DNA from: Streptomyces sp. HD
GTDB taxonomy: Bacteria; Actinomycetota; Actinomycetes; Streptomycetales; Streptomycetaceae
Direction: 5' to 3'
Length of the DNA stretch: 33,109 nt
Assembly: GCF_028369295.1 (NCBI RefSeq)
Contig: NZ_JAQMYP010000083.1
Location: forward strand, 1 to 33,109
Below, piece after piece: positions 7,260 to 13,578 of the stretch. A program made the translations under genes and the position numbers. Below the pieces are notes generated by a model that saw nothing but the letters and a program-made list of their open reading frames with translations, made no database searches and was not told the origin of the DNA. Each line of letters opens with the position of its first letter. Position 1 is the first letter of the stretch.

Positions 7260-8215
7260 GCCGTCCGCACCTCCTCCGCCAGTGCCAGCGCCTCGCGGGC
7301 CATCTGCGCGGTCGCGTCGAGGTCGGTCATCATCAGCGGTACGGCCCGGCAGCGGATCCCGGCCGCCTCGACCCGCTCCACGGAACCCGTGTCCACGGTG
7401 TCCACGAGCCAGCCGTCGAGCAGCCCCGAGCCGTAGTGCTCGGCGACCGCCGCGGCCGTCGACTCCACGCCGACCGCCGCGAGCACCTTGTCCGCCATCC
7501 CGCGCACGGGCGCGTCCCCGACGATGGGGGAGAGGCCCACCACGGGCACGCCCGCCTCGGCGATCGCCTCGCGGATGCCGGGCACGGCGAGGATCGTGCC
7601 GACCGAGACGACCGGGTTGGACGGCGGGAAGAGGATGACGTCAGCCTCGGCGATCGCCTCCAGGACGCCCGGCGCCGGCTTGGACTGCTCCGCGCCGACC
7701 GGCACGATCGCCTCGGCCGGCACCTGGGCCCGCAGCCGTACCCAGTACTCCTGGAAGTGGACGGCCCTGCGCTCGCCGTCGACCTCGACCGCGACATGCG
7801 TCTCCACGCGGTCGTCGGTCATGGGGATGAGACGGACGCCCGGCTTCCAGCGGTCGCAGAGAGCCTCCGTCACCGCGCTGAGCGGATAGCCGGCGCCGAT
7901 CATCTGCGTCCGCACGATGTGCGTGGCGAAATCGCGGTCGCCCAGCCCGAACCACTCCGGGCCGACGCCGTACGCCGCGAGCTCCTCCTTGAGGTGGAAG
8001 GTCTCGTCGGCCCGGCCCCAGCCCTGCTCCTCGTTGATGCCGCCGCCCAGCGTGTACATCACCGTGTCGAGGTCCGGGCAGACCTTCAGGCCGAAGAGAT
8101 GGATGTCGTCCCCGGTGTTGCCGATGACCGTGATGTCCGCGTCAGGCGCGGTCCGCTTCAGACCACGCAGGAACCGGGCACCACCGATGCCGCCTGCCAG
8201 AACCACAATGCGCAT
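7256..8215 (-). CDS. fbiA: 2-phospho-L-lactate transferase / F420 biosynthesis protein FbiA
   Basis: The 319-aa CofD/FbiA family protein opens with MRIVVLAGGIGGARFLRGLK and continues with ITVIGNTGDDIHLFGLKVCPD and DTVMYTLGGG, the phosphate- and Fo-binding loops of the family. FPPSNPVVSVGTILAVPGI lies in the C-terminal half. In actinobacteria it transfers a phosphoenolpyruvyl moiety from EPPG to Fo, giving dehydro-F420-0. It lies 33 bp downstream of the cysteine dioxygenase gene and overlaps fbiB, so the three genes probably form one leftward operon. Confidence 0.95.
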   Translation of the reverse strand: MRIVVLAGGIGGARFLRGLKRTAPDADITVIGNTGDDIHLFGLKVCPDLDTVMYTLGGGINEEQGWGRADETFHLKEELAAYGVGPEWFGLGDRDFATHIVRTQMIGAGYPLSAVTEALCDRWKPGVRLIPMTDDRVETHVAVEVDGERRAVHFQEYWVRLRAQVPAEAIVPVGAEQSKPAPGVLEAIAEADVILFPPSNPVVSVGTILAVPGIREAIAEAGVPVVGLSPIVGDAPVRGMADKVLAAVGVESTAAAVAEHYGSGLLDGWLVDTVDTGSVERVEAAGIRCRAVPLMMTDLDATAQMAREALALAEEVRTA

Positions 8216-8248
8216 GGGAGCAGTCTTGCAGGCGGGTACGACAACGCG

Positions 8249-8755
8249 TCAGGCAGTCACCGGACGCTGCTGTGTACGCGCCTCGCAGGCCGAGGCCGTG
8301 TGCATCGGCATCTCGGTCAGGCCCGGGTAGTACACGTGCAGGCTGACCGCGGGCTCCAGCGCGTCGTTCGCCACCTCGTGCACGTAGCCCGGCGCGAACA
8401 CCCGCTGCGCGCCCGCCGCCAACGCGCGCGTGCCGCGTTCCGTGCGCTCGGTCAGCGTGCCGTCCAGGACGGTCAGCACGCCGGAGGAACGGCCGTGGTC
8501 GTGCAGTCCGCTGCCCTGTCCCGGGACCCAGGACAGCAGCCACACCTCGTAGCCGGGGCCGGTGCGCAGCCGGTGGTACCAGCGCGTGGTGGCGTCGTAC
8601 CGGACGAGGTGTTCCCACTGGGAGCGGTCGGCCGCGATGGAGCGGGCCAGGCCGACGAAGTCGGCGACGGTGGCCGGGTGCTCGCGCGGGGTCTGGAGGA
8701 GGTGCGGGACTTCGAGGATGTCGCCGGCGATCTGAAGGTCGCTGTCGCTGTTCAT
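8249..8755 (-). CDS. cdo: Cysteine dioxygenase (cupin)
   Basis: The 168-aa protein has the CDO_I cupin signature. Likely iron ligands are His85 and His87 (GLHDHG) and His126 (YVHEV); Tyr142 in LHVYYP matches the active-site tyrosine. Gly92 replaces the crosslinking Cys of animal enzymes, as usual in bacteria. It oxidises L-cysteine with O2 to cysteine sulfinate, although a related thiol dioxygenase substrate such as 3-mercaptopropionate is possible. The SD GAGGAA (8768-8773 on the minus strand) is 12 nt from the ATG and sits in a predicted hairpin. A poly-Cys leader frame lies upstream, which supports cysteine as the substrate. fbiA follows after 33 bp. Confidence 0.88.
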   Translation of the reverse strand: MNSDSDLQIAGDILEVPHLLQTPREHPATVADFVGLARSIAADRSQWEHLVRYDATTRWYHRLRTGPGYEVWLLSWVPGQGSGLHDHGRSSGVLTVLDGTLTERTERGTRALAAGAQRVFAPGYVHEVANDALEPAVSLHVYYPGLTEMPMHTASACEARTQQRPVTA

Positions 8756-8766
8756 GGGTTGCGGTG

Positions 8767-8831
8767 GTTCCTCAGTGAAAGAAGGTCAGAGGGAACGGCA
8801 GCCGAGGGACGGATGACTCGGCCTGCAGCTG
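8767..8831 (-). promoter_or_regulatory. Predicted attenuator/SD-sequestering leader structure of cysteine dioxygenase
   Basis: Reading on the minus strand after the poly-Cys frame, CAGCTGCAG (8831-8823) can pair with the Cys-codon segment CTGTAGCTG (8878-8870) with one G-U pair. GCCGAG (8822-8817) pairs with CTCGGC (8806-8801). GTTCCCTC (8796-8789) pairs with GAGGAAC (8773-8767), with one bulged C. The last stem contains the SD of the dioxygenase gene. The pieces fit a translation-dependent switch, but no folding energy was computed. Confidence 0.5.
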
Positions 8832-8844
8832 GAGCGGGTGTGGC

Positions 8845-8943
8845 TCAACAGCTGGGACAGCAACAGCAACAGCTACAGCGAGCGCGGGCAGCACCGTGGG
8901 ACCCGGCGGTGCGGGTCGAGGTGAGTGCCAAGTTCGCGAGCAT
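8845..8943 (-). CDS. Putative cysteine-rich leader peptide upstream of cysteine dioxygenase
   Basis: A 32-codon frame runs from ATG 8943 to TGA 8847-8845. An in-frame ATG at 8949 would add two residues. The peptide starts MLANLALTSTRTAGSHG and ends RCSCCCCCPSC, with seven Cys among its last ten residues and five consecutive. No SD precedes it. The predicted -10 at 8956-8951 places the transcript start close to 8943, so leaderless translation is likely. Poly-cysteine leaderless short ORFs acting as cysteine-responsive attenuators are known in mycobacteria. By analogy, ribosome progress through the Cys codons would report Cys-tRNA charging and control the downstream gene. The frame also overlaps other open readings of the CAACAG-like repeat, so chance must be excluded. 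Confidence 0.6.
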   Translation of the reverse strand: MLANLALTSTRTAGSHGAARARCSCCCCCPSC

Positions 8944-8950
8944 GCCCATA

Positions 8951-8979
8951 AGGACATCGGTTCATGCCTTCACTGTCAA
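8951..8979 (-). promoter_or_regulatory. Candidate promoter of the cysteine dioxygenase-fbiA-fbiB operon
   Basis: On the minus strand TTGACA (8979-8974) is a perfect -35, followed after 17 nt by TGTCCT (8956-8951). The -10 is weak but keeps the outer T residues. The predicted transcript start, near 8944, coincides with the ATG of the poly-Cys leader frame. The leader to the dioxygenase start would be about 190 nt. Confidence 0.5.
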
Positions 8980-9094
8980 CTCGACGCCCGGTGATGTGGC
9001 ACAGGTTTCACCTCATCCGGTTCATCTTGGTGGCGAAAGGTTTGTTCTTGGGGCAGCCGGGACACATGGCGCACAACCGGGCGCACGGCGTCGT

Positions 9095-9121
9095 TGTGAT
9101 CCTGTGATCCGACTGTGATCC
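9095..9121. repeat. Three direct repeats TGTGATCC between cysteine dioxygenase and whiB
   Basis: TGTGATCC occurs at 9095-9102, 9103-9110 and 9114-9121, centre spacings 8 and 11 bp. The cluster lies in the 650-bp divergent region, upstream of the whiB promoter and of the leftward promoter at 8951-8979. It may be a regulator binding array. The rest of 8980-9306 shows no convincing gene; a minus-strand frame at 9008-9292 is discounted. Confidence 0.45.
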
Positions 9122-9306
9122 GGTTCGCTTCCGCGCGCGTGTGCAACGAGATCGAACTTCTGGGCGTCCTTTTCCGTACAGGCTCTGCGGAGGGCTGGAG
9201 GTCCTCCTGGGTCTCGCCTGCTTGTCAAGGTTTATGACGATTTGAACACTTTCCGCTAGGCCTTGGTTCCGCAGAGTGAATAAGGGGCTCAATAGCAGAT
9301 CTCGGC

Positions 9307-9336
9307 TTGACTCGCCCGGAGCAGCACACTTGTAAT
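9307..9336 (+). promoter_or_regulatory. Candidate whiB promoter
   Basis: TTGACT (9307-9312), an 18-nt spacer and TGTAAT (9331-9336) form a plausible vegetative-type promoter, giving a leader of about 65 nt before the whiB ATG. GTAAT and GTAAC (9357 and 9364), 7 bp apart, lie in that leader and resemble half sites of response regulators such as MtrA; this is suggestive only. Confidence 0.4.
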
Positions 9337-9409
9337 TTCACTCGTGTCGTTCAGCCGTAATCGGTAACGGCAACATCACGGGGACGCGAAAGACAGACGA
9401 GGGGCGCAC

Positions 9410-9673
9410 ATGACCGAGCTGGTGCAGCAACTGCTGGTCGACGACGCGGACGAGGAACTCGGCTGGCAGGAGCGCGCGCTGTGCGCCCAGACCGACCCCG
9501 AGTCCTTCTTCCCCGAGAAGGGCGGCTCCACCCGCGAGGCCAAGAAGGTCTGCCTCGCCTGTGAGGTCCGCTCCGAGTGCCTCGAATACGCCCTCGCCAA
9601 CGACGAGCGCTTCGGAATCTGGGGCGGCCTGTCCGAGCGCGAACGACGCAGGCTGAAGAAGGCCGCTGTCTGA
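9410..9673 (+). CDS. whiB: WhiB, developmental [4Fe-4S] transcriptional regulator
   Basis: The 87-aa product matches Streptomyces WhiB in length and, as far as I recall, nearly residue for residue. The four cluster ligands are Cys25, Cys48, Cys51 and Cys57 (CxxC spacing at 48-51). The turn motif GIWGG spans 69-73, and a basic C-terminus (RERRRLKKAAV) provides DNA contact. WhiB acts with WhiA to trigger sporulation septation in aerial hyphae. AGGGG lies 7 nt before the ATG. The gene is followed by a strong hairpin and is probably monocistronic, divergent from the cysteine dioxygenase operon. Confidence 0.97.
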   Translation: MTELVQQLLVDDADEELGWQERALCAQTDPESFFPEKGGSTREAKKVCLACEVRSECLEYALANDERFGIWGGLSERERRRLKKAAV

Positions 9674-9728
9674 AGCAAGCCGCTGTCCGGCGAAACGGCT
9701 CACAACCGCACGCACATACGTCACGCAC

Positions 9729-9765
9729 GGCCCGTCGCAGGTGGGTTATCCACAGGCGGCGGGCC
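9729..9765 (+). terminator. Stem-loop downstream of whiB, with a DnaA-box sequence in its apex
   Basis: GGCCCGTCGC (9729-9738) pairs with GCGGCGGGCC (9756-9765), all but one pair being Watson-Crick. GTGG and CCAC form an inner stem around GTTAT. The apex contains TTATCCACA (9746-9754), identical to the E. coli DnaA box. There is no U tract, as is usual in Streptomyces. Confidence 0.6.
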
Positions 9766-9783
9766 GCCGTCATGCCCAGCCGA

Positions 9784-9828
9784 TAGTGTGGTCGCTCGTC
9801 CGAGAGGCACCGCTGCCCCCTTGGGGCA
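9784..9828 (+). promoter_or_regulatory. Possible -10 (TAGTGT) and 5' UTR hairpin before the glycosyltransferase
   Basis: TAGTGT (9784-9789) matches common Streptomyces -10 boxes, although no -35 is evident. TGCCCC (9814-9819) and GGGGCA (9823-9828) form a tight perfect hairpin in the presumed leader, 42 nt before the ATG at 9871. Confidence 0.35.
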
Positions 9829-9870
9829 CAGGCGTCCACCGCAGTCCATCGAACCGGGGCCCGTACCTCG

Positions 9871-12800
9871 ATGTCCGTGCACAGCCACCCGGCAGCCCAT
9901 CACGACCCCGCTGCCGCACCTGAGTTTCCGCGTCATGTGGTGACCGCGGTGCTCGTCTCCCATGACGGCGCCCGCTGGCTGCCCGACGCGCTCGCCGGGC
10001 TGCTCGGTCAGGAGCGCCCCGTCCAGTTCGCCGTGGGCGCCGACACCGGCAGTGCGGACCAGTCCGCCCAGCTGGTCACCGACGCCCTCGGCGCCGACCG
10101 CGTACTGCACCTCGCCCGGCGCACCGGATTCGGCCAGGCCGTCGAGGAGGCCAACCGCACCGCGCCCGTCCTCACCCCGGACGAGCTGACGTATCTGAAG
10201 CGGCCGAGCGGCTGGGACCCCGTCACGCGCACATGGCGCGACGACGCCTACGACATGCCCGAACTCCCGCACGGGGAGCCGGTGCAGTGGCTGTGGCTCC
10301 TGCACGACGACTGCGCTCCCGAACCCGACGCCCTGGCCCAGCTGCTGCGCGTCGTGGAGAACGAACGCGAGCTGGACCGCGAAGACGTCGCAGTCGTCGG
10401 CCCCAAGCTGCGCGGCTGGTACGACCGCCGGCAGCTCCTGGAGGTCGGCGTCACCATCGCCAACTCCGGCCGCCGCTGGACCGGCCTGGACCGCCGCGAA
10501 CAGGACCAGGGCCAGCACGACCACGTCCGGTCCGTGCTGTCCGTGTCCACCGCCGGCATGCTGATCCGACGCGACGTCTTCGAACAACTCGGCGGCTTCG
10601 ACCGGCGACTGCCCCTGATGCGCGACGACGTCGACCTGTGCTGGCGCGCCACCGCCGCCGGCCACCGCGTCCTCGTCGCCCCCGAGGCGGTCGTACGACA
10701 CGCCGAGGCGGCCTCCCGCGAGCGCCGCACCGTCGACTGCGTCGGCCGCACCGCCGCCTCCCCGCACAAGGTCGACAAGGCCGGTGCCGTCTACACCCTG
10801 CTGGTCAACACGCGTACGGCCGTCCTGCCCTGGGTCCTGCTGCGCATCGTGCTCGGCACGGTCCTGCGGACCCTGGCCTACCTCGTGGGCAAGGTACCCG
10901 GGCAGGCCCTCGACGAGATCCGCGGCTTCGTGGGCACAATGCTGCGCCCCGAGCGGATCATCGCCGGGCGGCGCAGGCGCGGGAATCCCGTCATCGACAA
11001 GGGCGAGCTGCGGGCGCTGTTCCCGCCGCCCGGCGCGACCGTGCGGGCCACCGTCGAACAGGTCGCGAGCAATGTCGTCGGCCGCTCCGACCCCGAGGTG
11101 GCCGCCGGAGCGGGACGGCACGGCAGCGCGATCGAGTCCGGGCCCGGCGGCGACGACGCGGACTTCCTGGAGATCGAGCAGTTCGCCCGCATCAAGCGCA
11201 TCGCCCGCAAGCCCGGCCCCGTGCTCTTCCTGGCGCTCCTGCTCGTCTCGCTGATCGCCTGCCGTGAACTCCTCGGCGGCGGCGCCCTCGCGGGCGGCGC
11301 GTTGCTGCCCGCCCCGGCCGACTCCGCTGAGCTGTGGTCCCGTTACCTGGACGCCTGGCACCCGGTGGGCGCCGGCGGCACACCGTCCGCACCGCCGTAC
11401 CTCGCGATCGTGGCGATGCTCGCCTCGCTGCTGCTGGGCTCGACCGGGCTGGCCGTGACGATCCTGCTGGTCTGCTCGGTGCCGCTGGCCGGGTTCACCG
11501 CCTACTTCGCGTCCCGACCGCTCGTCGAGTCCCGCCTCCTGCGCGCGTGGGCGGCCGTCGCCTACGCCTTCCTGCCCGCCGCCACCGGCGCCCTCGCCGG
11601 CGGCCGCATCGGCACCGCCGTCCTCGCCGTCCTGCTGCCGCTCATCGCCCGCGCGGGCGTCGCGGCGAGCGGCCTGACGAACGACTCCGGCGCACGCGGC
11701 AGTTGGCGCGCCACCTGGGCGTATGCGCTGCTGCTGACCATCACCACGGCCTTCACTCCGATCGTGTGGCCGATCGCGCTGGTCCTCGGACTCGGCCTGC
11801 TGGCGGTGCGGCGCACCGACATCACCGCGTACGGCCTGCGCTTCCTGGCCCAGTTCGGCGTGCCCCTGCTGGTCCTCGCGCCCTGGTCGCTGTCGCTGTT
11901 CCCGTTCGGCTTCTTCCAGGAGGCCGGTCTGGAGTACGGCGCCTCGGCCGCGTCCGCCCTGGACCTGCTCGGCGCCGGACCAGGCGGGCCCGGCACCGTC
12001 AGCGGGCTGATGCTCGTCGGCGTCGTACTGGCCGCGCTGGCCGCCCTGCTGCGCTCCGAGCGACACTTCGGCATCTGGACCGCCTGGGCGGTCGCCCTGG
12101 TCGGCCTCGTCTTCGCGGCCCTGTCCAACAGCTCCACCTGGGCCGGCCCAGCGACCCTCGTCTACGGCATCGCCCTCCTCGCCGCCGCGGTGCTCGGCGC
12201 CGACGGAGCACGCTCGCGCGTGGCCGAGCAGAGCTTCGGCTGGCGCCAGCCGGTCGCCGCGCTGATCGCCTTCGCCGCGGCCGCGGGCCCACTGCTCGTC
12301 GCCGCCGGCTGGATGATCCGCGGCGCCGACGGACCGCTGGAGCGGCGCGACCCCGTGCAGGTGCCCGCGTTCGTCGCCGAGGACAGCAACACCCGCGACC
12401 AGGCCCGCACCCTCGTCCTCGACAGCGAGTCCACCGCCCAGGTCGGCTACATGCTGGTCCGCGGCTCCGGCGCCCGCCTCGGCGACGCCGAACTCGCCAC
12501 CGCCGACGGGGAGAACCCCAAGCTCGACAAGATCGTCGCCAACCTCGTGGCCGGCTCCGGCGCCGACCAGGTCGACCAGCTGGGCGCGTTCGCGGTGCGT
12601 TACGTCCTCGTCCACAAGGGCGCGCCCCGCGAGGTCGCGCGCGTGCTGGACGCCACGCCCGGCCTGATGCGGCTGAGCGAGCAGAACGGCAGTGCGCTGT
12701 GGCGGGTCGACCGGCAGGTGTCGCGGGCGGCCATCGTCGTCGGGGCCGAGTCCGGCTCCGGGGCGGAGTCGGGGGCCGAGGCCGGCGCGCCGCGGCCTGT

Positions 12801-13578
12801 CGCCGCCGGACCCGTCGACATCCACACCACCATTCCCGGCGGAGCCGACGGACGCGTCCTGCGCCTCGCCGACAGCGCCAATGACGGCTGGACGGCCACC
12901 CTGGACGGCAAGCCGCTCACCGCCACCACGGTCGACGGCTGGGCCCAGGGCTTCGAACTCCCCGCCACCGGCGGCAGGCTGGACGTCACCTACGACGACC
13001 CGGTCGGCCACACCGCCTGGCTGTGGACCCAGGGCTTCCTCGCCCTCGTCCTCGTAGTGATGGCCCTCCCGGGACGTCGCCGCGACATCGACGACGACCT
13101 GCCCGAGGAGGCACCCGTCCCCGCCGAGGCCATGGCGGGCGAGGGCCGACGGGCCCGTCGGCTGCGCGCCCAGGCTGAGGCCGAGGCCGAAGAGGCGGGT
13201 CAGGGCGGGGAGTTCCCGCCTCCTCCTTCGGAGGAGGCGCCCGGTGCCGCCATTCCGCAGCAGTCGTCCTACGGCGAGTGGGACACGCCCAGCTACGCCG
13301 GCGCCGAGTACGGCGGCTACGGCGGCGAGCAGCACCAGGGCGGCCAGCAGTACCCGGCGGGCGGCGCCTACGACCAGGCGTATCAGGCGGATCCCTACCA
13401 GGGCGGCCAGTACGACCCGTACGCGTACGGCGGGCAGTCCCAGGCGGGGGCGTACGACCAGTCGTACGACGCCTCGTACGACCAGACGCAGACGTACCAG
13501 CAGGGTTACGACGCCACGTACGACCCGGCGCAGCCGCCTCCGCACGACAGCGAGCGTTCCGACGGGAGCCAGCAGTGA
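9871..13578 (+). CDS. Large membrane GT2 family glycosyltransferase with Tyr/Gln/Gly-rich tail
   Basis: The 1235-aa protein starts at ATG 9871 without a clear SD. Residues about 20-300 form a GT2 catalytic domain: VTAVLVSHDG, the acidic HDDCAPEPDAL near 145, and LMRDDVDLCWRATAAGHRV near 250. A domain of many hydrophobic segments follows (about 445-850), then a presumed extracytoplasmic region to about 1045 and a last TM (LWTQGFLALVLVVMALPG). The final 170 residues contain Arg/Ala/Glu-rich sequence and a low-complexity tail rich in Tyr, Gln, Gly and Asp. The substrate is unknown. A prenyl-linked donor or acceptor and a role in envelope glycan assembly are inferred from topology and from the nearby mannose genes. 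The DUF5719 gene overlaps its stop. Confidence 0.88.
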   Translation: MSVHSHPAAHHDPAAAPEFPRHVVTAVLVSHDGARWLPDALAGLLGQERPVQFAVGADTGSADQSAQLVTDALGADRVLHLARRTGFGQAVEEANRTAPVLTPDELTYLKRPSGWDPVTRTWRDDAYDMPELPHGEPVQWLWLLHDDCAPEPDALAQLLRVVENERELDREDVAVVGPKLRGWYDRRQLLEVGVTIANSGRRWTGLDRREQDQGQHDHVRSVLSVSTAGMLIRRDVFEQLGGFDRRLPLMRDDVDLCWRATAAGHRVLVAPEAVVRHAEAASRERRTVDCVGRTAASPHKVDKAGAVYTLLVNTRTAVLPWVLLRIVLGTVLRTLAYLVGKVPGQALDEIRGFVGTMLRPERIIAGRRRRGNPVIDKGELRALFPPPGATVRATVEQVASNVVGRSDPEVAAGAGRHGSAIESGPGGDDADFLEIEQFARIKRIARKPGPVLFLALLLVSLIACRELLGGGALAGGALLPAPADSAELWSRYLDAWHPVGAGGTPSAPPYLAIVAMLASLLLGSTGLAVTILLVCSVPLAGFTAYFASRPLVESRLLRAWAAVAYAFLPAATGALAGGRIGTAVLAVLLPLIARAGVAASGLTNDSGARGSWRATWAYALLLTITTAFTPIVWPIALVLGLGLLAVRRTDITAYGLRFLAQFGVPLLVLAPWSLSLFPFGFFQEAGLEYGASAASALDLLGAGPGGPGTVSGLMLVGVVLAALAALLRSERHFGIWTAWAVALVGLVFAALSNSSTWAGPATLVYGIALLAAAVLGADGARSRVAEQSFGWRQPVAALIAFAAAAGPLLVAAGWMIRGADGPLERRDPVQVPAFVAEDSNTRDQARTLVLDSESTAQVGYMLVRGSGARLGDAELATADGENPKLDKIVANLVAGSGADQVDQLGAFAVRYVLVHKGAPREVARVLDATPGLMRLSEQNGSALWRVDRQVSRAAIVVGAESGSGAESGAEAGAPRPVAAGPVDIHTTIPGGADGRVLRLADSANDGWTATLDGKPLTATTVDGWAQGFELPATGGRLDVTYDDPVGHTAWLWTQGFLALVLVVMALPGRRRDIDDDLPEEAPVPAEAMAGEGRRARRLRAQAEAEAEEAGQGGEFPPPPSEEAPGAAIPQQSSYGEWDTPSYAGAEYGGYGGEQHQGGQQYPAGGAYDQAYQADPYQGGQYDPYAYGGQSQAGAYDQSYDASYDQTQTYQQGYDATYDPAQPPPHDSERSDGSQQ

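Noticed and set aside
8772..8957. 61-aa minus-strand frame MSLWACSRTW... overlapping the poly-Cys leader frame
   Set aside because: Its ATG lies in the predicted -10 box, so it would not be on the transcript. It reads the GCTGTTGCTG repeat as an Ala-Val run without functional logic.
9008..9292. 94-aa minus-strand frame in the whiB upstream region, with CAMCPGC near its end
   Set aside because: No SD, composition unlike a Streptomyces gene, and it overlaps the likely whiB promoter and the TGTGATCC repeats; the Cys pattern looks incidental.
9721..13545. 1274-aa minus-strand frame opposite the glycosyltransferase
   Set aside because: A long antisense open frame is expected in high-GC DNA. The plus strand encodes recognisable GT2 motifs and membrane segments.
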